Source: Rhodopseudomonas telluris | Lineage (GTDB): Bacteria; Pseudomonadota; Alphaproteobacteria; Rhizobiales; Xanthobacteraceae | Direction: 5' to 3' | NCBI RefSeq assembly: GCF_042432815.1 | Contig: NZ_JBHLWM010000001.1 | Coordinates: 310,001-374,000 of the forward strand | Length of the DNA: 64,000 bases | In this document: positions 27,204 to 35,629 of the stretch, piece after piece | Layout: each line of letters begins with the position of its first letter | Position numbering within the stretch: the stretch's first letter is position 1 | Notes under the pieces: generated by a model | What the model was told of the DNA's origin: nothing | The model's input: only the letters and a program-made list of their open reading frames with translations | Database searches by the model: none | Made by a program: the position numbers and the translations under genes

Positions 27204-27848
27204 ATGACGACGCGACGTACCACCGCCAAGAGCGGGGCCCGAGATCCCAACGCCACCAAAGCGAAAATTATCGACGCCGCCACCCGCGAATTTGCGCTGC
27301 GCGGCTATGACGGTGCACGCGTCGACGCCGTGGTCAAGCGGGCGCGTTGCAATATTAACCTCGTCTATCACTACTTCGGCAACAAGGAGAAACTCTTCAT
27401 CGCGGTGATGGAGCGCGCCTATTCGATCGTGCGCTCGCATCACAAGGATATGGAGCTGCGCGGCGCGGATCCGGAGGAGGCGATGCGCCAGCTCATCGCC
27501 TCGACGTTCCGGATGTTCATCGAGTCGCCGGAGACGATCGGTCTCCTCGTCTCGGAGAACATTCACCGCGCGCGGCACATCAAGAATTCGCCGTTGATCG
27601 TCAGCATGTACGACGCGTTGCTCGATTTCATCCGCGAAACGCTCGATCGCGGCGTCGCCAGCGGCGTGTTCCGGGCGGGCGTCGATCCGATCGACCTCTT
27701 CATCTCGATCAATGCCGAAGGTTATTTCTATCTATCGAACCGGCACACGCTCAGTGTCATCCTGCATCAGGATCTGATGACACCGGCGCGGCTTCGCCAG
27801 CGCGAGCAGTTTATTATCGACGTCATCATGGGCTTCCTTCGTCCGTAA
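27204..27848 (+). CDS. TetR/AcrR family transcriptional regulator
   Basis: The ATG at 27204 follows GGAAGGAA; the frame is open further upstream but without family resemblance. The 214-residue protein has an N-terminal TetR HTH (KAKIIDAATREFALRGYDGARVDAVVKRARCNINLVYHYFGNKEKLF) preceded by a basic arm, and a TetR_C-like ligand domain resembling RutR/CerR types (AMRQLIASTFRMFIESPE; SNRHTLSVIL). It stands just upstream of the catabolic island and 61 bases before a perfect 20-bp dyad (27910-27929), its probable operator. Confidence 0.88.
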   Translation: MTTRRTTAKSGARDPNATKAKIIDAATREFALRGYDGARVDAVVKRARCNINLVYHYFGNKEKLFIAVMERAYSIVRSHHKDMELRGADPEEAMRQLIASTFRMFIESPETIGLLVSENIHRARHIKNSPLIVSMYDALLDFIRETLDRGVASGVFRAGVDPIDLFISINAEGYFYLSNRHTLSVILHQDLMTPARLRQREQFIIDVIMGFLRP

Positions 27849-27889
27849 AGTTTGCGCTGCACGCGCGCGGGAACGCCGCGGCCTCGCGC

Positions 27890-27929
27890 TTGACAGCCCT
27901 TCGGCCAACTATTAAGTGAAAACTTAATA
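27890..27929 (+). promoter_or_regulatory. Promoter with overlapping TetR-type operator for the catabolic island
   Basis: A consensus -35 TTGACA (27890-27895) is followed by TATTAAGT-GAAA-ACTTAATA (27910-27929), a perfect 8-bp dyad with a 4-base centre that covers the expected -10 region. A bound dimer would block RNA polymerase. The SDR gene starts 18 bases further on, with GGAGG in between. Confidence 0.65.
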
Positions 27930-27946
27930 AGACGGAGGAAACAAAA

Positions 27947-28990
27947 ATGACCGAGTTCCTGCAGGCGGATAACCTGCCGGCGACCATCGAGAATGAAGAG
28001 ATTCTCGAGGAACTGCTGTCGCGGCCCACGGTGTGGCTGCCGAAGCTGCTCGAACGAGCTCCCGGCGACATCATGGTGCTCGGCGTCGGCGGCAAGGTTG
28101 GCCCGACGCTGGCGCGCATGGCCAAGCGGGCCGCGCCGGACAAGCGCGTGATCGGCGTCGCGCGCTTCTCGGAGAAGGGACTACGCGAGCGGCTCGACAA
28201 CTGGGGCATCGAGACGATCTCGTGCGATCTGCTCAACCGCAGCGCGCTGGAAAAGCTGCCGGACGTGCCGAATATCGTCTACATGGCCGGCAAGAAGTTC
28301 GGCACCGACGTCGATCCGAGCTTTTCCTGGGCGATGAATACGCACGTGCCCGCGATGGTAGCCGAGCGCTTTCATCGCTCGCGCATCGTGGCGTTCTCGA
28401 CGCTGTGCGTCTATCCGTTCGCGCCGATTTCCGGCGGCGGCTGGGACGAGTCGGTGCAGCCCAATGCGGCCGGCGACTACGCGACCAGCTGCACTGGCCG
28501 CGAGCGCATGTTCTCGTACTTCTCCCGCCGGCACAACACGCCGGGCCGGCTGATCCGGCTCAACTACGCGATCGATATGCGCTACGGCGTGCTCTACGAC
28601 ATCGCCCGCTGGGTGATGGACGGCACGCCGATTCCGATCGGCACCGCTTACGCTTCGGTGATCTGGCAGGGCGACAGCAACGCGCAGATTCTTGGCGCGC
28701 TGGCCCATGTCACCACTCCGACGTCGCCGCTGAACGTCGGCGGTCCGGAGCACATGAGCGTGCGCCTGGTCGCCGAGGAGTTCGGGCGCAAGTTCGGCAA
28801 GAAGCCGGTGTACGAAGGCGAGGAGGCCTCGACCGGCTGGTACAACACCACGCTGGCGGCGCAGCGGCTCTACGGCTATCCGACCGTGCCGTTGGCGCGG
28901 ATGGTCGATTGGGTCGCCGACTGGATCCAGCGCGATATGCCGTCGCACAACAAGCCGACGCACTACGAAGAGCGCGAAGGTCAGTTCTGA
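27947..28990 (+). CDS. NAD-dependent epimerase/dehydratase-like protein (extended SDR)
   Basis: The 347-residue protein has a Rossmann start IMVLGVGGKVGPTLARMA (about 43-60) and the extended-SDR features CDLLNRSALEKLPDVPNIVYMAG and FSTLCVYPFAP (active-site Ser/Thr). The catalytic region is GDYATSCTGRERMFSYF: the expected Lys four residues after the Tyr is a Cys, so either the mechanism differs or a nearby Arg substitutes. It is the first gene after the TetR-controlled promoter. Oxidation of a sugar or hydroxyacid, or an epimerisation, is possible; the substrate is unknown. Confidence 0.8.
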   Translation: MTEFLQADNLPATIENEEILEELLSRPTVWLPKLLERAPGDIMVLGVGGKVGPTLARMAKRAAPDKRVIGVARFSEKGLRERLDNWGIETISCDLLNRSALEKLPDVPNIVYMAGKKFGTDVDPSFSWAMNTHVPAMVAERFHRSRIVAFSTLCVYPFAPISGGGWDESVQPNAAGDYATSCTGRERMFSYFSRRHNTPGRLIRLNYAIDMRYGVLYDIARWVMDGTPIPIGTAYASVIWQGDSNAQILGALAHVTTPTSPLNVGGPEHMSVRLVAEEFGRKFGKKPVYEGEEASTGWYNTTLAAQRLYGYPTVPLARMVDWVADWIQRDMPSHNKPTHYEEREGQF

Positions 28991-29057
28991 TCTCGTCGTT
29001 CGATCAATCCAACGCGCCGCGCACGCCGTGGCGCCCCTCGATCTGTCGGATCATCTC

Positions 29058-29756
29058 ATGAGCAATCCAACTGCGTCGGGCTCCGGCCTGATGGCCTTCT
29101 GGTCGGACATCGATCCCGACTATGTCGTGCGTTACCAGCAATGGCACAATTGCGAGCACATCCCGGAGCGCGTCTCGATTCCGGGCTTTCGCGAAGGCCG
29201 GCGCTATCGCGCGACCAGCGACGCGCCGCATTTCCTGATGTTCTACGAAACCAACGCCACCAGCGTGCTGGCGTCGGAAGCCTATATGGCGGCGCTGAAT
29301 GCGCCGACGGACTGGACGCGCGAGGCGCTGACGCATTTCAAAAATCCGGTGCGCAGCATCTATTCGCGCGTCGCCGAAGTCGGCGGCGCCACGGCGTGGC
29401 CTGCGCCCTACGTGACGACGATGCAGTTCGATCTGCCGGACGGCGACGAAGACGCCTGCGCCGGTGCTTGGTTGAAAACCGTCGGTAACTGTGAGGGCGT
29501 GGTGCGCGCACGGCTGTGGCGCGCGGATGCGGCGGTCGGCAACATCACCACCTCCGAGCGCAAGATCTACGGCGGCGGGCCCGGCAAGCAAGCTTACTTG
29601 GTGCTGATCGAGCAGACATTGCCGCCGCAGCGGCTGCCCGATCCGATCGCGGCCGGCGACGCCGCACAGGCGCTTCGGCGCGCCGACGAGAAACGCGGAA
29701 GCTACTGGCTCGAGATGGCGCTGCGCGCCGCCGACACCTCTCACGGCGGGAAATGA
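29058..29756 (+). CDS. DUF4286/EthD-like alpha+beta protein of the catabolic island
   Basis: The product of about 232 residues contains the pattern MAFWSDIDPDYVVRYQQWHN followed by CEHIPERVSIPGFREGRRY. That is typical of small dimeric ferredoxin-like proteins of the DUF4286/EthD group, several of which assist ring or lactone chemistry. A second, weaker repeat (YVTTMQFDLPDGDEDACAGAWLK) suggests a duplicated domain. I used the ATG at 29058; a GTG at 29028 is possible, and neither has a strong ribosome site. The gene ends just before the FAH-family pseudogene ATG. Confidence 0.7.
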   Translation: MSNPTASGSGLMAFWSDIDPDYVVRYQQWHNCEHIPERVSIPGFREGRRYRATSDAPHFLMFYETNATSVLASEAYMAALNAPTDWTREALTHFKNPVRSIYSRVAEVGGATAWPAPYVTTMQFDLPDGDEDACAGAWLKTVGNCEGVVRARLWRADAAVGNITTSERKIYGGGPGKQAYLVLIEQTLPPQRLPDPIAAGDAAQALRRADEKRGSYWLEMALRAADTSHGGK

Positions 29757-29757
29757 C

Positions 29758-30606
29758 ATGAAGCTCGTCAGGTTCGGCACTGTCGGCAAAGAACAGCCGG
29801 GACTCATCGACCAGGCCGGCGCGCTGCGCAGTCTCGCGGGCGTCGTCAGCGATATCGATGGCCCGGTGTTGTCACCGGAAGGTCTGGCGAAGCTCGCAGC
29901 GCTCGACACGGCAAAATTGCCGCTCGCCCCGAGTGGCGTCCGCATCGGCCCCTGTGTCGGAAGTGTCGGCAAGCTGATCGGCATCGGCCTCAACTACTCG
30001 GACCACGCTGCCGAGTCCGGCCTGCCGGTGCCGAGCGAGCCGATCGTATTCATGAAGGCGACGAGCTCGATCTCGGGGCCGTACGATCCGGTCGAGATCC
30101 CCGTCGACGCCGAGAAGACCGACTGGGAAGTCGAACTGGCCTTCGTCATCGGCACCCGCGCCAAGAACGTCTCCGAAGCCGACGCGCTGAAGCACGTCGC
30201 CGGCTACTGCATCGTCAACGACGTCTCCGAGCGCGCTTGGCAGATCGAACGCCAGGGGCAGTGGACCAAGGGCAAGAGTCACGACACGTTCTCGCCGATG
30301 GGGCCTTAGCTCGTCACGGCCGATGAGGTCTCCGATGCGGGCAATCTCGGCATGCGCCTCGACGTCAATGGCGTGCGCCGGCAGAACGGCTCGACGCGCA
30401 CCATGATTTTCGGCGTCGCCTATCTGGTGAGCTATCTCAGTCGCTTCATGACCCTGCATCCCGGCGACGTCGTCACGACCGGCACGCCGCCCGGCGTCGG
30501 CCTCGGCATGAAGCCGCCAGTCTATCTCAAGCCCAACGATGTCATGCGGCTCGAGATCGACGGGCTGGGGCATCAGCAGCAGACAGTCGTGGTCGAGGGC
30601 ACCTGA
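29758..30606 (+). pseudogene. FAH-family hydrolase interrupted by an in-frame amber codon
   Basis: One continuous frame reads an FAH-type enzyme of about 282 codons with a single TAG at 30307-30309. Before it are LIGIGLNYSDHAAESG, EPIVFMKATSSISGP, the metal-site Glu residues in DWEVELAFVIG, and VNDVSERAWQIERQGQW. After it are LVTADEV, MRLDVNGVRRQNG, and the C-terminal FMTLHPGDVVTTGTPPGVG. Homologues usually have Trp in this GPxL-type spot, so TGG to TAG is the likely change. The stop removes the C-terminal third of the fold, so the enzyme should be inactive unless the stop is suppressed. FAH-type enzymes cleave acylpyruvates and related diketo acids. Confidence 0.85.
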
Positions 30607-30609
30607 CCG

Positions 30610-32232
30610 ATGGGCGGACCGGTCGCGACATCTGTCGGCCAGTTCGACTACATCATCGTCGGCGCCGGCACGGCCGGCTGCGTGCTCGCCAATCGGCTGA
30701 GCGCCGATCCGAATGCCCGCGTCCTGCTGCTGGAGGCAGGTGGCAGCGATAACCGGCTGTGGGTGCATATCCCGGTCGGTTATCTCTACACGATGGGCGA
30801 CCCACGGGTGGATTGGTGCCTCAAGACGCAGGCCGAGCCGGGGCTGAACGGGCGCGCCTTGAACTATCCGCGCGGCAAGGTGCTCGGCGGTTGCTCGTCG
30901 ATCAACGGCATGATCTACATGCGCGGGCAGGCGGCCGACTACGACGGCTGGCGCCAGATGGGCAATGCCGGCTGGGGTTGGGACGATGTGCTTCCCTACT
31001 TCATCAAGTCCGAACGGCACTATGGGCCGGCCGACGCCTATCATGGCGTGACCGGCGAACTGCGCGTCGAGCAGCAACGGCTGCACTGGCCGGTGCTCGA
31101 TGCGGTGCGCGAGGCGGCCGCCGAGCTCGGCATTCCGCCGGTGGATGATTTCAATCGCGGCGACAATGAAGGTTCCGGTTACTTCGCCGTCAATCAGCGC
31201 CGCGGCGTGCGCTGGAATGCCCGCAAGGCGTTTCTCGATCCGGTCAGGCAGCGGCGCAATCTGCGGATCGAGACCGGCGCCGAAGTCGAGCGCATCGTCG
31301 TAACGGAGGGCCGCGCGACGGGAATTGAATTCGGCAACAGAGGGCGTCGGCTGCAAGCCGATGCGACGCGCGAGATCGTGCTGGCGGCCGGCGCGATCGG
31401 CACACCCAAGCTGCTCGAGCATTCGGGCATCGGCCGCGGCGACATCTTGTCCGCCCACGGGATTGCAGTCGAGCGCGAGTTGCCGGGCGTCGGCGAAAAT
31501 CTGCAGGATCATCTGCAAATCCGCACGGTGTTCGGTATCACCGGCGCGCGCACGCTGAACGACATGACGGCCGGCTGGCTGGGCAAGCTCCGGGTCGCGG
31601 CCGAATACGCGCTGCGGCGCAGCGGTCCGATGGCGATGGCGCCGAGCCAGCTCGGCATCTTCACGCGCTCGTCGCCCGCTTATGCCAGCGCGAACATCGA
31701 GTATCACGTCCAGCCGCTGTCGCTCGAAGCCTTCGGCGAGCCGCTGCATCGGTTCCCGGCGCTGACGGTTTCGGTCTGCAATCTGCGTCCCGAAAGTCGC
31801 GGCAGTTGCCATATCGGCAGCGCTGCGCCCGGCGATGCGCCACTGATCCGGCCGAACTATCTGTCGACCGAAGCCGACCGCCTCGTCGCGGCTGACAGTA
31901 TTCGGCATGCGCGCAAGCTGATGGCGACGCGCCGGCTAGCTGAATATCGGCCGCAGGAATTGAAGCCGGGCCCGGCCATCAGCACCGACGATCAACTGGC
32001 CCGCGCGGCCGGCGATATCGCGACGACGATTTTCCATCCGGTCGGGACGGCCCGCATGGGCCACGATCCGATGGCGGTCGTCTCATCTGATCTGACGGTG
32101 CACGGCGTTTCCCGGCTCAGCGTCGCCGATGCGTCGGTGATGCCGACGATTCCGTCGGGCAACACCAACGCCGCGGTGACGATGATCGCGGAGAAAGCGG
32201 CCGAGATGATCCTGGCGCGGGGCCGCGCTTAG
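30610..32232 (+). CDS. GMC family FAD-dependent oxidoreductase (choline dehydrogenase-like)
   Basis: The 540-residue protein begins FDYIIVGAGTAGCVLANRLS (ADP-binding fold), then LLLEAGGSDN, the GMC signature 1 PRGKVLGGCSSINGMIYMRG, signature 2 GAIGTPKLLEHSGIG, and a C-terminal catalytic His segment FHPVGTARMG with ending VADASVMPTIPSGNTNAAVTMIAEKA. It oxidises an alcohol to an aldehyde or ketone and passes electrons to a quinone or another acceptor. It starts 3 bases after the FAH pseudogene stop and so belongs to the same transcript. Confidence 0.92.
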   Translation: MGGPVATSVGQFDYIIVGAGTAGCVLANRLSADPNARVLLLEAGGSDNRLWVHIPVGYLYTMGDPRVDWCLKTQAEPGLNGRALNYPRGKVLGGCSSINGMIYMRGQAADYDGWRQMGNAGWGWDDVLPYFIKSERHYGPADAYHGVTGELRVEQQRLHWPVLDAVREAAAELGIPPVDDFNRGDNEGSGYFAVNQRRGVRWNARKAFLDPVRQRRNLRIETGAEVERIVVTEGRATGIEFGNRGRRLQADATREIVLAAGAIGTPKLLEHSGIGRGDILSAHGIAVERELPGVGENLQDHLQIRTVFGITGARTLNDMTAGWLGKLRVAAEYALRRSGPMAMAPSQLGIFTRSSPAYASANIEYHVQPLSLEAFGEPLHRFPALTVSVCNLRPESRGSCHIGSAAPGDAPLIRPNYLSTEADRLVAADSIRHARKLMATRRLAEYRPQELKPGPAISTDDQLARAAGDIATTIFHPVGTARMGHDPMAVVSSDLTVHGVSRLSVADASVMPTIPSGNTNAAVTMIAEKAAEMILARGRA

Positions 32233-32322
32233 CGATGATGGACGCGGCCCGGATAGCGATTAGTTCGACGCGGCCGCGACATTCGGCGGCAGTGAAAATC
32301 TGCGGTGCGGGGCGAGCCGCGC

Positions 32323-32380
32323 TTGACAGTCACCGCTCGCACGCCCTTAATGTAACGGCGTTACCATCTAAGAGTAACGG
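32323..32380 (+). promoter_or_regulatory. Promoter and candidate IclR operator
   Basis: A -35 TTGACA (32323-32328) and a -10-like TTAATG (32347-32352, 18-base gap) are overlapped by the dyad GTAACG-G-CGTTAC (32352-32364). A further GTAACG half-site lies at 32374, two helical turns from the first. The site is 65 bases before the IclR ATG, which fits autoregulation and control of the downstream importer genes. Confidence 0.5.
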
Positions 32381-32444
32381 GGTTTCGGAAGTTTTGGCCG
32401 GGCGTATCAACGTGCGGGCGAAGCTGATCTCGGGGAAGGTTCGG

Positions 32445-33299
32445 ATGGCCGCGACATCTGAAGGGTCGAAGCGGGGCGCTGGAAAACCTGTCGAGACCAC
32501 CGTGCTGGCGGTCGAGCGCGCGCTCGAGACGATTCAGCTGCTGTCCGGGGCTGCCGATGGCCTGAGTTTGGCCGAGATCTCGCGAGAACTGATCGTCAAC
32601 AAGGCGATCGCATCGCGCCTGCTCGAAACCTTGGAGCATGCCGGTTACGTCTGGCGCGACGACGTCGCGCAGCGCTACTACCTGACCTATCGGATCAGCA
32701 ATCTCGGCCTCCGGCAGCTGCAGCAGTCGGGCCTGCTAGGCCAATGCACCAGCCTACTGGAAGACCTGGCTGAGCGGACCGGCGAGCTTGTGCGCCTGTC
32801 TGTGGTCGAGCGCGGCGAGAAGATCACCTGGGTCTACGCGGTGGTTGGCACCAGGCGCACGCTGCGCATCGACCCGAATTTCAACTTCGATGTCAGCCTG
32901 CATACACACGCCACCGGCAAGGCGTGGCTGATGACACTGCCGCCGGAGCGCGCGGCGCATCTCGTCGAGCAGGCCGGCATGGCGCGGCTGACGCCGCACA
33001 CCAGCATCGACTACGCAGCGTTGCGCCGCGAACTCGATGTCGCCAGCCGCCGCGGCTTTGCGGTGACCTTCGAGGAAAATGAGATCGGTGTTGGCGCCGT
33101 GGCGGCCCCCATCATGGCGCCCCGCCTGTCCGGCGTCACCGAATGCGTCGGCGTTGTCTCCGTGGCGGCTCCGACCAACAGAATGACACGGGCGCAGATC
33201 GAAACCTGTGGCCCGCTGGCGGCTGAGGTTGCTTCGCGCCTCGCTTTGATGTGGCCACTCGACGAGCGCTATCCGCTGCACATGCAACGACACGCCTGA
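32445..33299 (+). CDS. IclR family transcriptional regulator
   Basis: The ATG at 32445, with GGGGAAGG upstream, gives 284 residues; the open frame above it lacks family resemblance. The N-terminal winged helix is recognised by VERALETIQLLSGAADGLSLAEISRELIVNKAIASRLLETLEHAG, and the effector domain by LHTHATGKAWLMTLP, RRGFAVTFEENEIGVGAVAAPI and the C-terminal GPLAAEVASRLA. IclR proteins respond to small organic acids and often control catabolic or transport operons; here the DapA-like and LIV importer genes follow. Confidence 0.92.
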   Translation: MAATSEGSKRGAGKPVETTVLAVERALETIQLLSGAADGLSLAEISRELIVNKAIASRLLETLEHAGYVWRDDVAQRYYLTYRISNLGLRQLQQSGLLGQCTSLLEDLAERTGELVRLSVVERGEKITWVYAVVGTRRTLRIDPNFNFDVSLHTHATGKAWLMTLPPERAAHLVEQAGMARLTPHTSIDYAALRRELDVASRRGFAVTFEENEIGVGAVAAPIMAPRLSGVTECVGVVSVAAPTNRMTRAQIETCGPLAAEVASRLALMWPLDERYPLHMQRHA

Positions 33300-33321
33300 A
33301 TCTGGAACACCGGAGATCGAT

Positions 33322-34281
33322 ATGAGCCGCTTCGCCAACTACGTGCCGCATGGCGTTATTCCCGCCGTCCTGCTGCCCTTCCACGAAGACTTCTCGATCG
33401 ACGAGGCCAGCTTCCGCAGCCATCTGCGCGATATCGCAGCCGTCGAGGGACTCTCCGCAGTGACGGTCAACGCCCATTCGACCGAAGTGGCGTCATGCAC
33501 GGCCGAAGAGCAAAGCCGCGTGCTCGAAATCACGATGGACGAGATCGGCGACCGTCTGCCGATCGTCCACGGCGTGTGGGCCGACGGCAGCCTGGAAGCC
33601 GCGCGGATCGCCGAGCGCGCGCAGGCCGGCGGTTCGTCGGCGCTGCTAGTGTTTCCGCCGGCGCCGTTCACGCTGGGACAGAGCGCCGACATGGCGGTCG
33701 CCCACTTCAAGACCATCGCGTCGGCTTCCGACCTGCCGATCATCCTGTTTCAGTATCCGCTGGCGACCGGGCAGGGCTATCCGCTGGCGACGCTGACGCG
33801 GCTGATGGACGAAGTGCCGAGCATCCGCGCCATCAAGGATTGGACCCAGGTCGTGCCGCAGCACGAGGCGCAAGTGCGTGCCCTGCAGTCGCGCAGCCGG
33901 CCGGTCAACGTGCTGTCGACCAACAGCGCGTGGCTGTTCAGCTCGCTGGTGCTGGGCTGCAACGGCTTGCTGTCGGGCAGCGGCAGCGTCATCGCCGATC
34001 TGCAGGCGCGGCTGTTCCGTGCGGTTCAGGCCAACGATCTCGCCGAGGCACGCCGTCTCAACGACCAGATCAACCCGATCGCCAGCGTGTTCTACTCGGA
34101 TCCGTTCGTCGACATGCACAACCGGATGAAAGAAGCGCTGGTCCTGCTCGGCAAACTGCCGCGCGCCGTCGTCCGTCCGCCGCTGATCAAGCTGAAGGAG
34201 CCGGAGATCGAGCGCATCCGGCATGCGCTGATCGCCGCCGGCCTGCTCGACGCCTCCGGCAAACGAAAACAAGCGGCGTAG
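33322..34281 (+). CDS. DapA-family (dihydrodipicolinate synthase-like) lyase/aldolase
   Basis: The 319-residue TIM-barrel protein has the class I aldolase features of the DHDPS/NAL family: Y145 in ILFQYPLATG and the Schiff-base Lys K172 in RAIKDWTQ. The usual GTTGE pyruvate-binding motif is replaced by NAHSTEV, and the N-terminal VIPAVLLPFHEDFSIDEASF is typical. Family members act on pyruvate-derived 2-keto acids (KDG aldolase, 5-keto-4-deoxyglucarate dehydratase, hydratase-aldolases of aromatic routes). It is not biosynthetic dapA by context. It starts 22 bases after the IclR gene. Confidence 0.87.
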   Translation: MSRFANYVPHGVIPAVLLPFHEDFSIDEASFRSHLRDIAAVEGLSAVTVNAHSTEVASCTAEEQSRVLEITMDEIGDRLPIVHGVWADGSLEAARIAERAQAGGSSALLVFPPAPFTLGQSADMAVAHFKTIASASDLPIILFQYPLATGQGYPLATLTRLMDEVPSIRAIKDWTQVVPQHEAQVRALQSRSRPVNVLSTNSAWLFSSLVLGCNGLLSGSGSVIADLQARLFRAVQANDLAEARRLNDQINPIASVFYSDPFVDMHNRMKEALVLLGKLPRAVVRPPLIKLKEPEIERIRHALIAAGLLDASGKRKQAA

Positions 34282-34364
34282 CCGCTCGACGACCGGCAAG
34301 GCGGGCACAAGACCCGCCGGCCAATGACTAAGCAAAAAACAAATCCAAGGGATAGGAAACGAAC

Positions 34365-35561
34365 ATGCAGAGTCGAACATCCGTGCTGACGGTCGCTCTG
34401 GCGTCGGCGTCCATGACGCTCGCGTCGGTGACCGCGATGGCTCAGGACAAGCCGCCGGTGAAGATCGGTTTCGTCACCGAACTCACCGGCCCGTGGAGCT
34501 TCTTCGGCACCAGCTGCGTTGCCGGCCTTAAGCTTGCCGAAAAGAACCTCAACCCGCCCGGCAAGCGCAAGATCGAGTTCGTCATCGCCGACGATCAGAC
34601 CAGCCCGGCCCAGGCGGTGGCGGCGTCGCGCAGCCTCGATGTGCAGGACAAGGTGCTGGCGCTCAGCGGGCCGACCAGCTCCGACACCGGCCTCGCCGTT
34701 TACGGCTATGCCGAGCAGAACAAGGTGCCGTTCGTCGTGCCGGTCGCGGCGTTCCCGCAACTGACCAAGCCGGGCACGCGCTACACGTTTCGGCTCGAGC
34801 CGGACGCGGTCGGCTGGGGCTACGCGATCTCGAAATTCGTCGAGAAGCAGAAGCCCGGCGGCAAGATCGCCATGATCTATTCCGACTACGCGCTGATGCG
34901 GGCGATCACCGCCGGTATCAAGTATCAGGCACCGCGCTCGGGCCTCAACATCGTCGCCGACATCGCCTTCCCGCAGGGCTCGAGCGACGCCACCGTGCAG
35001 GCGGCGCAGATTCTCGCAGCCAAACCCGACTACGTGGTCGTCAGCGGCGCCGGCGGTTTCGACAACACCATCACCAACCAGTTGCTCGATCTCGGCGTCA
35101 AGCCGGAGCAGATCATCCACCCATTCGGCATCACCACGCAGGTGATCAACTGGGGCAAGCGCAGCGTCGGTTCGTATTACGGCACGTTCTTCGACTCCAA
35201 CCTCGACTCGCTGACGCCGGAAGGCAAGACCTTCGTCTCCGACTTCGTCGCGCAGAACGATCGGCCGCCTTCCTACGGCGAGAACTTCTGCTACGTCACC
35301 GCCAACGTCATCCGGGAAGTGATCGACAAGAATCCCGAAGCCGCGGACGACCGCGAGAAATTCCGCGACGCGATTTCGGCGCTGAAGACCAAGGAGACGA
35401 CGTCGAGCGTTCCGATCGAGTTCGACAAGAACGGCGCCCGCAAGGAATACATGTACTTCCTGCAGATCAACGATGTGGCGGCCAAGTCCTACAAGGCGAA
35501 GCAGGCCTTCTACATCGAATGGGATCCGGAAGTCATTCCCGTCTACACCTTGGTCAAGTGA
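34365..35561 (+). CDS. ABC importer substrate-binding protein, branched-chain amino acid (LIV) type
   Basis: The 398-residue protein has a signal peptide (MQSRTSVLTVALASASMTLASVTAMAQ) and then the type I periplasmic-binding fold VKIGFVTELTGPWSFFGTSCVAGLKLAEKNLNPP, with IVIADDQTSPAQAVAASR- and LALSGPTSSDTG-like segments. LIV-type binding proteins next to catabolic enzymes in these bacteria often bind aromatic or other organic acids rather than leucine. It is followed by two permease and two ATPase genes. Confidence 0.93.
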   Translation: MQSRTSVLTVALASASMTLASVTAMAQDKPPVKIGFVTELTGPWSFFGTSCVAGLKLAEKNLNPPGKRKIEFVIADDQTSPAQAVAASRSLDVQDKVLALSGPTSSDTGLAVYGYAEQNKVPFVVPVAAFPQLTKPGTRYTFRLEPDAVGWGYAISKFVEKQKPGGKIAMIYSDYALMRAITAGIKYQAPRSGLNIVADIAFPQGSSDATVQAAQILAAKPDYVVVSGAGGFDNTITNQLLDLGVKPEQIIHPFGITTQVINWGKRSVGSYYGTFFDSNLDSLTPEGKTFVSDFVAQNDRPPSYGENFCYVTANVIREVIDKNPEAADDREKFRDAISALKTKETTSSVPIEFDKNGARKEYMYFLQINDVAAKSYKAKQAFYIEWDPEVIPVYTLVK

Positions 35562-35629
35562 TCCTGAGATAAAGCGATCATTAGGGCCGCCGCGCGCCGG
35601 CGGCCTCTCTCTCCCGAGGAGATGTGCGC

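Noticed and set aside
30307..30309. TAG as a programmed read-through or pyrrolysine codon in the FAH-family gene
   Set aside because: No pyrrolysine genes or read-through context are seen, and homologues have an ordinary residue here; a point nonsense mutation is simpler.
29872..31908. 678-residue minus-strand open frame opposite the FAH and GMC genes
   Set aside because: Composition is shadow-like and both sense genes have clear family motifs.
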